NCBI GenBank assembly: GCA_015179025.1
Contig: WHUX01000071.1
Coordinates: 186,001-250,000 of the forward strand
Length of the DNA: 64,000 bases
Source of the DNA: Terfezia claveryi
Taxonomy: Eukaryota; Ascomycota; Pezizomycetes; Pezizales; Pezizaceae
Reading direction: 5' to 3'
A program made the position numbers and the translations under genes. Below, one piece after another: positions 1-12,149 of this stretch (position 1 is the stretch's first letter; each line of letters begins with the position of its first letter). The notes beneath the pieces were generated by a model that worked only from the letters and a program-made list of their open reading frames with translations, was not told the origin of the DNA and did no database searches.

Positions 1-299
1 GACTATCAAAAAATGTAGCATATGCAACCAAGATGGCCACTGGTCTCATCTATACCCAGGACTCCCAAAAGTCACTACCACAGAAGGAAAGGAGATACCA
101 AGATGCAACTATTGTCTTGGTTACCATAACCTGAACAAAAACTTTGTCAGCTCCTGTAACACTAGAAAAAATAATCTGAAGGCCCTCAATAAGCCCTTCC
201 ATAACAGTGACCACCTGAAAAAGACACTAGAAGTTTAAGATGATAATGAAAAGAGTATGGAACCAGATTTGGTAATTACTAAGTAGATAAGAGATCATG

Positions 300-2608
300 A
301 GTTAGAATGGCACTATGGGAAAGAGATGGAAAAAGATATAGTGTTTGGGCCACTATACTTAAGAGTCAAAAAGGGTGAACAGGTACCTACAGCAAAGGTA
401 CAGGATAGGTTCATGTACCTGCTGAAGAATTTTGCATAGAGGATGGTTATTCCTAAAGGACTACAAGTTAAAGGTAACACTGCCTCTGAAGCCCTTATCT
501 AACAAGCATATATCACTACTGGATATAGAGGCCTTGCAAAAACAATACATGAGCTTACCAATAAGTACATCTTTCAGGATTTTTATAAGCAGGTTGAAGA
601 ATTTGTGAAGAGTTGTAAAACCTGCCAAATCACCAAAGGATCTATACAGAAACCCCCTGGATTCTTTACTCCCCTTAATATACCTACTAGGCTATGGGGT
701 AGTATAGCTATGGATTTTCTTAGTATGGAACTTGTTATAATTTCATGTACTGAATTTACTCTTAGTTACAGAACTTCTGTTGATGATAAGCCTCATATGT
801 TGATATTTCATAAGTTATTGGTCATGACTGACAGGCATTCTGATTTTATATTTTTACTATCTGTAAGGAAGTGGCTTACTCATACCCTATGACTAACCCT
901 CTCCCTCCCAAATATATTTCTAATATATTTTCTTACTCAGCAAGCATCTCAAAACACACAACATTCTATGTGCTGTCTGACTTGCTAATATTTTATATGC
1001 TTTCACATGCTTTCACATGTTATCACATGCTTTCACATGTATAAGTCTAGGAAAGACTTAACCTATTTTGTACTAGATAGTATTTGGAAGTACTATCTAG
1101 AGGATCAGATGATGCTGATCTTTATCACATGTAAGGGTCAGATGATAGTGTACTGCCTCAGCACTGCCCCAGCACTGCCCCGTTGGAAACACATATAGTC
1201 CCCTGAAATTCCCTTCAGTTGGACAAATAGTTAGAACTCAGAACATAGTTAGAGTACAATTAATATAGAAGTTCCACTGGTTAATCTTCTAAGTGCCTTT
1301 GGCACTCCTATACTACTTTACCTATTACAGTAATTTTATGCTACTGATAATAACTTTAATAGTGAGAATAAATAATACACTATTAGTAATCTACTTTGTA
1401 GTATACATTACTAGCCTGAGATTATCTGATTAGATTAGATCCTTATCTAATCTAATCTAATCTTCCAGTCCCCTTAACAATACTTTACACTACCTGTTGT
1501 AGATAATATTAACATATTAAGAGTTATTGATATCTTTGAAAGATTCATTAAGCCTAATGTGGGATTTCCTTATGAAATTGTTTCTGACCAAGACCCCTTG
1601 TTTATGTCTACTATATTTCAAGATTGGATGCAGAAAAATGGAATTATGTATAAAGCATCTTCCTTATATCATCCCCAAACTAATGGGATAAGTGAAAGGA
1701 AGAATAGAATAATTATTCCTATATTTGCAGCTAAGAAGCTGGAACAAGGGATGAATTAGGTAAAAGCTACACCTTTTGTTTAAACAGAGATGAATGCAAG
1801 AGTTAGTTCTATAAGAGGACACTCTCCTTTCTTTACTAAGCTAGTATACCAGCCTAATTTGTCTGCACCTATCCTACCTCACCCTATACCTACCTACTCA
1901 AACCCTATAACCAGATTTTACCAAGTTGCTGAAAACCTTACTAAAGCAAAAAAGAACCAAATTCAGTAAGCCAACAAATACAGAAGAGCCTCTCCTAATT
2001 ACCAAGTCAATGATCAGGTGATGCTATCAACAAAAAACCTACAAGCAAGGTACTACTCCTCCAAACTATCCCTTAAATGGATAGGCCCCTTCACCATTAC
2101 CAAATATTCACTATGGAGTCAAAATACTAAACTTGACTTCACTGACTTCCCTGACCTCAATAATATTAACAATTCCTTCCACACCTCACTTTTGAAACTC
2201 TTCTTCCCTAATCTAATACAACTGTTCCTTTTCAGGACTCTGGAACAACCAGGACTAGTTAAAGAAGATAGGTATGAGGTAGAAAGAGTGTTGGAATTCA
2301 GGTCACAGCCTGGAACAGGGAAGTTGCAGTACAAGGTGAAATGGAAGGGATGGCCTCATAAGTATGATGAGTAGGTGTATACTAATGGTGTTGATGAGTC
2401 ATTGAAAAAACAGTTCTGGTTGACTAGGAGTAAGCAAGCAACTTACAAAAAGAGAAAGGTTGGTGAGAATAAGCTTGGAAAAAATAAGATAAGAAAAGAG
2501 ACTTTGGAGATAATTAATGATGAAACAAAGAAAGTCCTTACTCCCTTTGTCTCATTTAATGCAGTCAAAATTGACAAAGGCAAAGGTAAAGAGATGAACC
2601 CACCCTAA
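300..2608 (+). pseudogene. gypsy pol remnant: integrase and chromodomain
   Basis: The left piece (about 300-861) contains the HHCC zinc-binding region (TGYRGLAKTIHEL, then CKTCQ) and the first integrase Asp region (AMDFLSM). After the inserted LTR the core resumes at about 1500 with IVSDQDPLF (second Asp) and YHPQTNGISERKN (Glu), so all three catalytic positions are still recognisable. A chromodomain follows at about 2270-2375 (YEVERVLEFRS, then LQYKVKWKGW), ending in a TAG where a conserved Trp is expected. The basic tail runs to 2608. The protein would recognise chromatin during integration. There are several stops, so it is not functional. Confidence 0.8.
862..1489 (+). repeat. Solo LTR (628 bp) inside gypsy integrase
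   Basis: It begins TGTAAGGAAG and ends CTTTACA. It matches the 3' LTR at 2822-3428 over its full length. It is bounded by 5-bp direct repeats, CTATC at 857-861 and CTACC at 1490-1494, which differ by one T/C transition. An internal near-palindrome (GATTAGATTAGATC / CTTATCTAATC) lies near its 3' end. It is an LTR left after recombination between the two LTRs of an element that had inserted into a relative's integrase. Confidence 0.85.
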
Positions 2609-2821
2609 TTAATACTTGAATATTTTTTTAAAGAAAGGTCAGTTGAAAAGGATTTAAAGAAGGGGTATGATAATGTGAGGTATGATACAAGACTAAGTGG
2701 TAGTAGTACCTATATAGATAGGAACAATAGGTATTATGGGTTAAATGTTAACTACTAATGTACATAACCTATACCCTGTTTACTTTCTTAGAATAGAAGT
2801 TTTTATTTAAATAGGGAAGCA

Positions 2822-3428
2822 TGTAAGGAAGTGGCTTACTCATACTCTATGACTAACTCTCTCTCTCACAAATGTATTTCTTATGTATTTTCTTACTCAG
2901 TAAGCATCTTAAAACACACAACATTCTATGTGCTGTCTGCCTTGCTAATATTTCATAGGCTTTTACATATTATCATATACTTTCACATGTATAAGTCAAA
3001 GTTAAGACTTAACCTATTTTGTACTAGTTAGTATTAGGAAGTACTATCTAGAAGTTTCTATGATATTGATTTCAAATCATGTAAAGGTCAGATAATAGTG
3101 CACTGCCTCAGCACTGCCCCGTTGGAAACATATATAGTCCCCTAAATTTCCCTTCAGTTGGACAAAGAGTTAGAACTAAGAAGATAGTTAGAGTACAATC
3201 AATATAGAAGTTCCACTGGTTAATCTTCTAAGTGCCTTTGGCACTTCTATACTACTTTACCTATTACAGTAATCTTATGCTACTGGTAATAACTTTAATA
3301 GTAAGACTGAACAATACACTATTAGTAATTTACTTTGTAGTATACATTACTAGCCTGAGATTATTTGATTAGATTAGATCCTTATCTAATCTAATCTGAT
3401 TGTCCTGTCCTTCTAACAACACTTTATA
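2822..3428 (+). repeat. 3' LTR of the gypsy element (607 bp)
   Basis: It begins TGTAAGGAAG directly after the purine-rich stretch TAGGGAAGCA (a plausible polypurine tract) and ends CTTTATA, where CTTTACA is expected. It is highly similar to 862-1489. The 5 bases on either side do not match each other, as expected for the inner edge of a 3' LTR. Confidence 0.8.
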
Positions 3429-3429
3429 T

Positions 3430-5976
3430 TTACCTACAATAGATGCACAGCAAAACCAATATATACTCATTATGGTAGATGACTTCTCTTGCTTTCTCAT
3501 AACAAGGGCAATCAAGAGAAAGGCAGATATAGTGAATGTATTATAAGAAATGATACTAGCCTTCGAAGGGCTAGCCAAACACTGGATTAGTGTACTAAGA
3601 ACAGACTGAGGAGGAGAGTTCAACTCTAGGGAGTTTCTCCAATAGTTTAAGACTCAAGGAATCTATCTCAAGCCAATAGTACCTTACTATAGCAAAACTA
3701 ATACAGTAGCTAAACAAGCCAATCAAACTATCATGACAATGGTGAGAGCAAATCTCAGGCACTTACTTCAAAGTCTATAGTCCTTAGCTATGGATTATAG
3801 TGCTTTTATAAAGAACCGACTACTAGTACTAGCTCTTGATAGAAAAGCACTACTACAAATCCTGATTCCCTCAAGTGATATTAAGAATGAGAGATCGAGG
3901 TTTTGTCCCTTTGGACAGCCAGTCTATATTCATACTTATTTCGATGGGAAACTTGAAAGTAGAGCAACTAAAGTATAGATAATGGGTTTCACTCCATTTT
4001 AGGGTATTTATAAGGTTATGATCATCAAATCTAAGTGGATTACTACTGCGAAAAATCCAATTCCTGTCCAAGAGAAGATTCAACTAACACTTGTCTAGCC
4101 TTTCAAGCAAAGAGAACCAGCTTCCGAGCCAACAGCTTCTGAGCTAATAGCTTCCAAGATAACAGCTTCCAAGCTAACAGCTTCTAAGCCAACAACTTCT
4201 GAGCAAACAGTACCAATAAGTCTACTAGAGTAACCCATCTACCTTTCAGCACCAACGATGACACTGCCAGCTTGCAGCTCACCAGAAGATCAGATGGCTT
4301 CAGCCACAGTATTAGGACTCAAAAGAAGTCAAAGATCTACAGCTAGTAAAGTAGCATTAAGGCTTTCAGAAGATCTAGTTTGGCTTGGAACACAAGCGAT
4401 CAGCTACACTCTAGAAGAAACTCATCTAACTATAACAGAAGCACTATCTACCCCCTACGCACTAGAGTAGGAAGAAGCAAAAAAGCGTGAACTAGACCAG
4501 CTAGAGGGGTATGGAGTATATGAATGGGTAGATCATGTCCTAGAAGGAAAGTGAGTAGTAGATACAAAGTGGGTACTAAAGGAAAAAGAAGAAAGAGCGA
4601 AAGATGATCCCAAATGATTTAAGGCAAGACTTACAGCTAGAGGGTTTACACAGCAGCTAGGAGTTGATTTCTACCAGATATATGCTCCAGTCTGTAGAGA
4701 GGAAAGTTGGCGAATACTCATTGTCATTACTCTAACTTGAGATCTTATTATGAAGTAGTACAATATTAAGAGAGCCTTCCTAAATGGACCTTTTCAAGAA
4801 GAACTATATATGCAGGACTGCCACGCTATAGGCACTTAAGCCTGGTGACTTCAAAAATCTCTATATGGTATAAAACAGGCAACTCATAACTGGTATCGAG
4901 TACTAGATAATCTACTAAAAGGACTTGGTTTCCAGCAATGCCCTAATGATCTAGGCCTCTACTACTGATTTAGTGATAGAAGCCTTATAGTAGTGCATGT
5001 CGATGACCTCTTATGCAGATTCAGAACTCTGGAGATCAAAAGAATATAGAAAGTGGAGATAAATAAGTATATTATACTAGAGGAAAGAGGCAGACTAGAA
5101 AGGTTCTTGGGAATGGATATTAGTTAGGAGGATAAGCAGGTCACTATAACTACGTCATCTGCTATAGAAAAGCTTGCTCGAGACCTATAGATTGTAACTG
5201 GAGTAATCAGTCCCTTTACACTTGACCTTAAGAAACTCGATTAGAAGAAGCTTGATCAGACACCTAGTGATATGAAGGCATTCCAAGCAATTACTAGTCA
5301 GTTGCTGTTTATTACTAGTATATGGTGGCCAGATATTTGATATGCAATACAGTGGCTATATATCAAGATAAAGTGCGCAACTCAGCAAGACATGAGAAGA
5401 GCCAATAGGATAGTTGTCTACCTCCTGCATACTAGAAATGAGAGTATAAGGTTAACTTCTATTACAGCAGCTCCAATAGATATATACTACGATATAGGGG
5501 AGGAAAAGATAGAGGAAAAGGCTACTTCCAACATCCTAACAAAACTCGGGGTTTTACCAATATCCTAGGCATCTAAAAAACAAGAAGTCACAACCCTCTC
5601 ATCGATAGAGGCCGAGTATATTACCTTAAGTATAAGAGTGCAGGATAGAATGTGGTTGCAGAAAGTCATAGAGTTTCTGAAGGAAGACAGGGTCCTAAGG
5701 ATCTGGACCGACAATATGGAGGTGGTAACCTTAACAGAGAATTTGGATTTTCACTGCAGGACCAAGCATATCCGGAGACGGCACTATTTCATTCGAGAGT
5801 GCACAGAGGAGGGCAGTGTGATGGTGCATTGGGTGCCAAGAGATAAAAACCCAGCTAATATGCTGACGAAAGTGGTGACAGGACCAAGGCTAGCCAAGCT
5901 GAAGGAACAAGTGGGAATGATGAGCTTTGAGGGCGTTATTATATTAGAAGGGTATGTTGAAACTGGGATAATATGA
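3430..5976 (+). pseudogene. copia polyprotein remnant (INT-RT-RNase H)
   Basis: Integrase core remnants are at 3470-3800 (LIMVDDFS-like start; SKPIVPYYSKTN-like later). The GAG-like KNR region is at 3808-3975. Reverse transcriptase is at about 4480-5060, with the LTARGFTQQ, APVCREESWRI and KSLYGIKQATHNW motifs and an intact VDDL catalytic motif near 5000. RNase H at 5600-5960 contains IEAEYITL, WTDN and TKHIRRRHYF. Numerous in-frame TAG, TGA and TAA codons occur, many at conserved Trp, Arg or Gln positions, so the polyprotein cannot be made. The last open stretch (5638-5976) runs into the LTR. Confidence 0.8.
4120..4209 (+). repeat. 15-bp tandem repeat, six units, in copia linker
   Basis: Six head-to-tail units of the type GCTTCCGAGCCAACA encode a five-residue repeat (ASEPT-like) between integrase and reverse transcriptase. 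A repeat of the same unit length lies at the same place in the copia element at 40816-45557. Confidence 0.8.
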
Positions 5977-6172
5977 TAGTACTAGACAATGGGTTAATAG
6001 GGAGTCGGGTGAGAAAGATAGGTTGATAGGGAATACGGGCCAATAGAGAATCGGGTGTTCAGAGCAGTAAAGATTTTCTTAACTTGATTTGTATATAAAG
6101 CAGGCCACTCATCTCGTCTTTGAGAGTCATTGAAATACATTCATCTTTCAAGGAAACATAATTAATATCACA
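5954..6172 (+). repeat. Putative copia 3' LTR
   Basis: It begins TGTTGAAACTGGG after the purine-rich AGAAGGGTA and ends AATATCACA. It contains a TATA-like TATATAAAGC at about 6093. The other copia LTR in the window also begins TGTTGAA when read in its own direction. No second copy is in the window, so the borders are inferred from TG/CA ends and the polypurine tract. Confidence 0.55.
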
Positions 6173-8003
6173 CTAATTCATTAAGGGTGTGCCTAATTTG
6201 TATTTGATGATCATCTTAAATTCCTACAGAGCGCAGAATCAAAAGGCATGAATATAAAGTATCATGCTGAATCAGTATAAACTTTCAGTGGAGTTGTAGC
6301 CTCAATTCCTGAAAGTTCAATTCAGCTATAGTAGAAGTAGTCTGGCTCACCTGGCACAATTCACTTTGGGATAGGGCTTATAGATCTATGACTGATTAAA
6401 TAGGGCCCATGTTACATAATTGCCTATCTACGATACAAGTACATGATACAGTAATGGATTTGTTAGCTTACTACATAAGAATCAGAAGGATTCAATGGAG
6501 ATATAGCATGCTAATATTGAATATACTGAGATTGAAGATGAGAGTAGTAATATACTCAAGCTCATAATTAAGATTGTGTACCCCTAATTGGCCCTGTGCA
6601 ATGGCAGCAAACAAGACATCACCTTTAGCTGGAGATCGCTACTGTACATTTTGCTAGGGCAGCCGGATACCACGATCCCAGCACGGAACCACGTGGTCCC
6701 GAGATTCTGGGTCATCATGTGAAGATTAGATACTTTGTTATCAGATTCTATTGCTCACAGTTAGCACGAATGAGATGGCTGGATGGCACGGATACCACAG
6801 GAACAGCTTGTACCACAAAGTGTTATACATACATATTTCTTTCTATTGAAGTAGAGGGGATTTGGGGCCCGCGGTTTGTGCTGAGATTCCAGAATCCTTA
6901 ATGAACGCACGTGGTAGGACGTCCCGCCAGGCCTGTTCCACTACCCCAGATGTCAATTGGCTGGACTGTGAGATAATTCTTGCAGCAACTTTCTGCAAAA
7001 CTCTAGTCGATGGCCAGAGTGGTGCTGCATCCAATGCCAGTATTATGACAAAATCAAGGAGTTAACACTCATTTTCGCCAGGACTCAGTCTTCGGACTTG
7101 ATTATCTGCCTTTTGTAGTGTACCCTTGATAAATATTAGGTACCGTATTCAGGTTCTCGCAAAACTACCATCTATGAGCTACAGTCGCTCATCTGCATGT
7201 GAGAGCTACCTGAGTCCGACAATTACTGTTACCAGGACCCTAGAAATGTGTATGTAGTACAATTTAGTCTTGCCTCAATTCTCCAGGAATGCAGCAACAT
7301 CTCTCAATTTATTCTGGCTAAAACTTTAGCAAACTTGCGCCAGCCTTACTAATACATTTTCGTTTTGGAAAATGTCACATGCCAACCCCAGATTTCTCGA
7401 CGTCGTGATAATACCAGAGAGCTCGAGGTCAAGGCATTAGGCATATTCAGTGAGATTCCTCCGCCGGGTTTGGAGATAAGGGACTCAGGAGCAAATTGCA
7501 ATTGCTCTGTCGCTGGCGGTGAGGAGGAAATGCACGCATACTAGCGCCTATTGTGGCAAATACCTAGGTTTCTATGGGGACAGGGTGGATAATAGAGCTC
7601 TTTGCTTCCGAAATTACAAGAGAAATAAGCAAGGCACACGTTAGCTCCTTTGGAATTACTCCAGATGGCAATCCTGACGACATCCCAAGATACTGGCTAT
7701 TTGGAGCTTCAGCTGCCCCTTATAGGAGGACATTGCTCCATAACCATGTAGACTTAGTCTCGGGAATATCTCCCCTGGTATCTGGGACATGTACAGTAGT
7801 ACAGGCAATATTGGATGTTGGCTAAGCCGGAAATCTTGGGAAACTTAACGAATCTATATAAGAAGCTTCTTCAGTGATTTCCTTCCTCACATCCAGATGG
7901 ATCCACCTCCTTATATATGTATACCACTCTCTTTGCAAGTAAAACCCTCGCTCATTTATATATAATCGTTCTCTATATTTGAGTTATGCCAATAATTGCA
8001 AAC
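6173..8003. other. No recognisable gene
   Basis: Mixed-composition DNA with only short ORFs (the longest is 83 codons at 7574-7825) that match no family I recognise. I see no repeat shared with the rest of the window. Confidence 0.5.
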
Positions 8004-9005
8004 ATGAAGTTCTCTGCTCTTACCTCGCCATTATCACCTTGGGCTGTAACCTCTGTCAAGTGTACCATCAAGGGCCTGGATAGGCTCGCGAAGAAGAGTG
8101 GAAGATATGTTGGAACTGCCACTGGCAAGTGTCAACATTGGTCTTACAGCCGTTATTACCCTCGCAATTTAAACGTGATCGGTATCTGATACGTGTGGGT
8201 GTATAGAAATCCAGAATCTGGACCAGGATGCTCCATATGCCGCTATCGCTATCTCTAAGGAGTTCTCTCAAATCACCCACGAGAACAGTATCAAGTGGGA
8301 GGTTACTGAGCCCCAGCTTGGTGTCTTCAATTTCGCCCCCGCCGATGTCTTGGTAGATTGGCCGACTCCGAGAATCCACGGACACACTCTCATCTGGCAC
8401 TCTCAGCTCGCCCTCTGGGTCACCGCAAACAACAACACTTGCGACGCAGTTGAAGGCCATCCTTGAGAGGCACATAACAACCGTTGTTACTCAATTCAAG
8501 CGCAAGATGTTCCAATGGGATGTTGTCAATGATGTTGAGTGTGATGTGAAACGATCTCTGGAAATATAATCTGCGATTGACAGTTTTCTTTCTTCAGCTT
8601 ACAATGAGGATGGTACTTTCCATAGACCATCGGGTACACGACCTTCGGTATGGATTACATTGAGTAGGCCTTCAGGTGGGCTAGGGCGGCCGACCCTTAG
8701 GCCAAGTTGTTCATCCATGATATAACCCTTCAACTGCGAGATTGAATTCAGCACAAATTAATTCTATAGATCTAACTGGGTAGATTCTAATACAACTTCA
8801 AGGGTGTCAGTGCTGAAATACCACCGTCACCAACCTTGTGCGCATGTTGAGGCTGTAAGGGAATCCCCATCATGGTATGGGTGTCCAGTCCCACTTGAAT
8901 GAGGGAGTCTCTCGGACTCTATTGAAGAGATCTGGCATACCTGGTCCGAAAATCTCAATGTTGAAGTCGCCATATACCCAGTTATTACGGTGTTATTGGA
9001 ACCAA
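8004..9005 (+). pseudogene. GH10 endo-1,4-beta-xylanase pseudogene, N-terminal and central part
   Basis: GH10 enzymes are secreted and cut xylan backbones. Piecewise reading in changing frames gives the GH10 motif order: an ATG at 8004 with MKFSAL signal-peptide-like start, GLDRLAKKSG, FSQITHENSIKWE, GVFNFAPADVLVDW, the IHGHTLIWHSQL signature, WDVVND, then AYNEDGT, FGMDYIE, GVQSHLN and NLNVEVAI. The acid/base Glu expected after WDVVN is Asp (GAT). Frameshifts and stops interrupt the gene throughout, for example after about 8465. The C-terminal part does not follow here; a matching piece lies on the other strand at 10045-10375. Ascertained from motifs only; I consider the family call firm. Confidence 0.75.
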
Positions 9006-10040
9006 TCAGGCTGATGGTAACGAACAGATATTGGAACAGCAATAAACTAAAGTGTACGCCTCACCAGGATGCTTTAGTTTGATACCGAAGTTGTTTACAA
9101 GTGGGCATGTCACGAAGGAGATATAGATACGCCCGCCGAAAAGCAAAAAAAATCGAAGGAGGTGCAATCAACGCAGATGCAGTATAAAAGCACAGGAGCA
9201 CCTGAAGAATTTACGAATTCAGATTATTTTTATTTGGGACGGCGATGGCGCTTTTACACGTTAGTCGTATGACTTTGATTTGTGTGCCAAAATGTCACGA
9301 AACATGAAATAATTGTAGAAGATGTTAGATATCGCATAGAAGTTATTTACCTAACGTTATATTTAATCTATTTGTCAGGTGGTGAATATTTTCCAGTACT
9401 TTTATTTATGAATATTTGGCGAATCACAGGCGGCTTGCGTGCAATTGGCTGCTTGTTGCATCTGAATTCTAAGTAGTCTGGTGAAATAGCAATACAGAGT
9501 AAATAGCCCAATAACAAATTTCGCTACAAGTAGTAATACCAAGTTATACGTACTTAATGATGATCAATTCCCAACGAAACAAAAAATTCTATATATCGCC
9601 TGATCTCATACTTATAAGCCTATTTATTAATCAACTGCCTTTGTTTTACTAAAGGTACGGATATCTACAAGCTTCTCGATCGAAGATATTGCTCCCCAAG
9701 CGACTCACCGGATGGTGTAGACCATGTTTCGGTTGCAAGAGCGGCATATGGTGATTAGACCACTGTTGTAAGCAGGCCTTATCGTTACTACACAATAATC
9801 AGCTATCAGTTTCTTATTTACAGACTCGAAGCAAATATACAATAGACCACCAAGTCCTGCCGATTAATTGTCCCCGAGTATCTCAAACTCTTCCTCCATT
9901 AGGTGAGCAAGCCCTTGCTAGAAACTGGCCAGAATTTAGTTGACAAAAGAAATCTTATTGCTTAGAAGTAAGTACAATTATTATATTAGGAATGTACATG
10001 TTCCTCCAGAGTTTAGGTAAACATTACTATGAAATGACAC
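9006..10040. other. No recognisable gene
   Basis: AT-rich sequence between the two xylanase fragments. Only short ORFs occur (64 codons at 9282-9476) and none has a recognisable motif. Confidence 0.5.
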
Positions 10041-10044
10041 GTAA

Positions 10045-10375
10045 ATATGCAACGCCCCACCCTACTTCTGGAGGGCCTTCGACATGGCGTGTTAAGTAGG
10101 TTTTTTGTTCAAGGTCTCATCCCATGGAGTGCCAGCTCCCTGTCCCACGAAAACACCAGGAACCTGACTTCCACGCGGTTTCTGTAGGGGATTTAAGTAG
10201 AAGTGCTTGTTGGTGTACTCTCAGAAGGTGTTTCCAACACGTTAATGCATGCCTTAAGAACAGAGGTATAGTCGCCGGCCTGTTGTTGGAGATTCTCAGA
10301 GGTCTCAGGGAGATTCAAATGGATATCCAACTCAGTGACTACGGCGAATATTCCCCCAGTTACAACAACCTCTAA
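10045..10375 (-). pseudogene. GH10 xylanase pseudogene, C-terminal part
   Basis: Read on the minus strand this gives FAVVTELDIHLNLPETSE and then NLQQQAGDYTSVLKACINV. This is the GH10 nucleophile region (the TELD Glu is kept) and the following helix. Further on, TPWDETLNKKPT then HAMSKALQK resembles the GH10 C-terminal end (LNKKPAY...ALQ type). A TAA sits where a Tyr or Gln is expected. It starts almost exactly where the plus-strand fragment (8004-9005) stops, so the two may be halves of one gene separated by an inversion, or two copies. Confidence 0.65.
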
Positions 10376-10879
10376 CAACGTGTGCAGGTGGATGTTCTAA
10401 TAACTGTGAAGCCCCTCTGGTAATCTTGGTAAAGTGCTTGTTGGAGTCAGTATATCTAGGAACCGATAGAGGATCGAGTTGACGCTCAAGCTCTGTTCGT
10501 CCAAGAATAAGAAAAGGCCGGCGAGGACGGATATGGCAGGACTTTCATGAGTTGCAGGGACGCAAAGCCAGGATGCCAATTACGTGAAAAGGTGACTCTA
10601 CCGCTGCTTGTGAACAGTTCGAATGACGTGACATCCACGGTCCTATCTTCAAGTTCTATGTTCTTATTGGGAGTAAGGAGTCCGCGACTAAAGTTCTGCG
10701 CGAAGCGTAAAAAACAATGGAATATAAGTCTTCTGCTGGCTTCTCAGGTACGCATGAGAGTCATCGACATCACTACTAGTACTCGTTCCAACTTTGAAAT
10801 CCTTTGCTGCAAAGCCTTTAATCTGGTCTCTACTTCTATCACTGGAAGAGTAACCCCAAAGGTGCCTTCTGAATCATAG

Positions 10880-11225
10880 CTTCCTTATCTTTGCAAAATT
10901 GTGACATGCAGGACCAACAACTTGGGTTGACGTAATTCGCCGGTCTCCAACTGACCAGACAAGACCAGGGTTCTCTCGCTTCTTGTTGTCAATGTAAAAC
11001 CTCTGTGTAATCTCGGAGATACTGCTTATGATTGATTGTAGTATTGAGTGGCTGGATTAATCCAGTACATCCGCCGGGAATAAAAGAAGATGTAATATTT
11101 GCTGACTGTAGGCTCTGTAAGACATCGGCAGTGGTATGAAATGCTGCTGCATCAGCGCTGGTATAATTCCTCTGTAAGAGATTTAAGAAACAGACTCTCA
11201 TTATTGTAGGCTGTTGTATTAAATT
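10880..11225 (-). pseudogene. Pogo/Fot-type DDE transposase fragment
   Basis: The minus strand encodes ADAAAFHTTADVLQSLQS followed by NITSSFIPGGCTGLIQPLN and TINHKQYLRDYTEVLH. In the pogo branch of Tc1/mariner transposases, the IPGGCTS-LQPLD-INKPFK block follows the second catalytic Asp. Here the usual LQPLD is LQPLN-like and the DAASFH-like block is kept. Upstream on the minus strand, EFNTTAYNNESLFLKSL may belong to the same protein in another frame. No inverted repeats were found around it. Confidence 0.6.
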
Positions 11226-12145
11226 CTAGTGTAACTGACCCCAATGCCTACATTTCCATCTCAGACGTTCACATAACAATGAGCACGGGCATGTCTCGTA
11301 AAATCCTCAAACTCCGATATGAGGCTCATATCGAAATTACGCTACTGAATAAATTGAATCTCTCCGGTATACATACATCTCTGAAATTATGTTGATCCCG
11401 AAAAGCAGTGTAACAAGAAATGGAAAATCTCGAGAGCAAAGTGTGTGGCTCAACACTCAGGCTGGAGAAGGCAATGATCCTCGCGATGCTTCGGAATGCC
11501 TACCTAAGTCGTTGTGGACTGGGGCACACTACCAGCGGTACTTACTCCATGGATGCCAGAACTTGAGCCCGAGATCCTGAAAATAAACTTCTACCACTGA
11601 TCTTTTTAAAGCCCGTGCCAGTATCACTTTCTTGCTATATGAAAAATAGTCAATATATACACTGCCATATGTCAGGAGTCGAGAGTAGTTCTGTTCAATA
11701 GCATTGTACTACGTGAATTGTCACTTCTTGTATGAAACGAAATCGACTCAAAATTGAGTACGCCTCAATGGCACCATGGCTTCCATTGGATCTGAGTCAT
11801 GCCTTGGGGCTCCGTACAATTCACTCGACTGCGGTCCAACATTATTGGACGTTTATACGCCCAACAAGACGTTTTCATCCCTCTTGACGACCATGAAATG
11901 ACAACAGCCTTACAATATTAACATTGCTGTATGTTTACACACTATTATATTTTTGTATTTGATTTCCTAGAAAAGTTTCAAATCAAGATATATTTACATA
12001 AATGGAACTCCACTTGATTTGGGGAATATCCTAATTGTTGCCCTTAAAATCCCTAGAAACTTGCAAATATGAATGAGAATGATAACCCACCTCACATACA
12101 AACGGTCCTATTTTTACTGAGATTATACCTTTTTGTTGGTTATGG
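11226..12145. other. No recognisable gene
   Basis: Non-coding by eye. The longest ORF (63 codons at 11389-11580) has no recognisable motif. Confidence 0.45.
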
Positions 12146-12149
12146 CCTC

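Larger units (their letters stand above)
1..3428 (+). mobile_element. Decayed Ty3/gypsy chromovirus, 5' part outside window
   Basis: This is the 3' portion of an AT-rich gypsy-class LTR retrotransposon. Domain order is RNase H/linker, HHCC integrase zinc finger, DDE integrase core, chromodomain and 3' LTR, which is the chromovirus order. The 5' LTR, gag, protease and reverse transcriptase lie left of the window. The coding region has many in-frame stops and is split by an LTR at 862-1489. To the right the 3' LTR abuts copia integrase sequence at 3429, so this element inserted into an older copia copy. Confidence 0.85.
3429..6172 (+). mobile_element. Decayed Ty1/copia element, 3' part
   Basis: Copia domain order is integrase, linker, reverse transcriptase, RNase H and LTR. 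It starts in the integrase core where the gypsy element cut it. It belongs to the same broad family as the minus-strand copia at 40816-45557: both share the integrase C-terminal KNR...FRPFG-type region and a linker of 15-bp repeats. RNase H is the best preserved part. Confidence 0.85.

Noticed and set aside
7574..7825. 83-codon ORF upstream of the xylanase pseudogene as an extra gene
   Set aside because: No recognisable motif and no splice link to the GH10 fragment.
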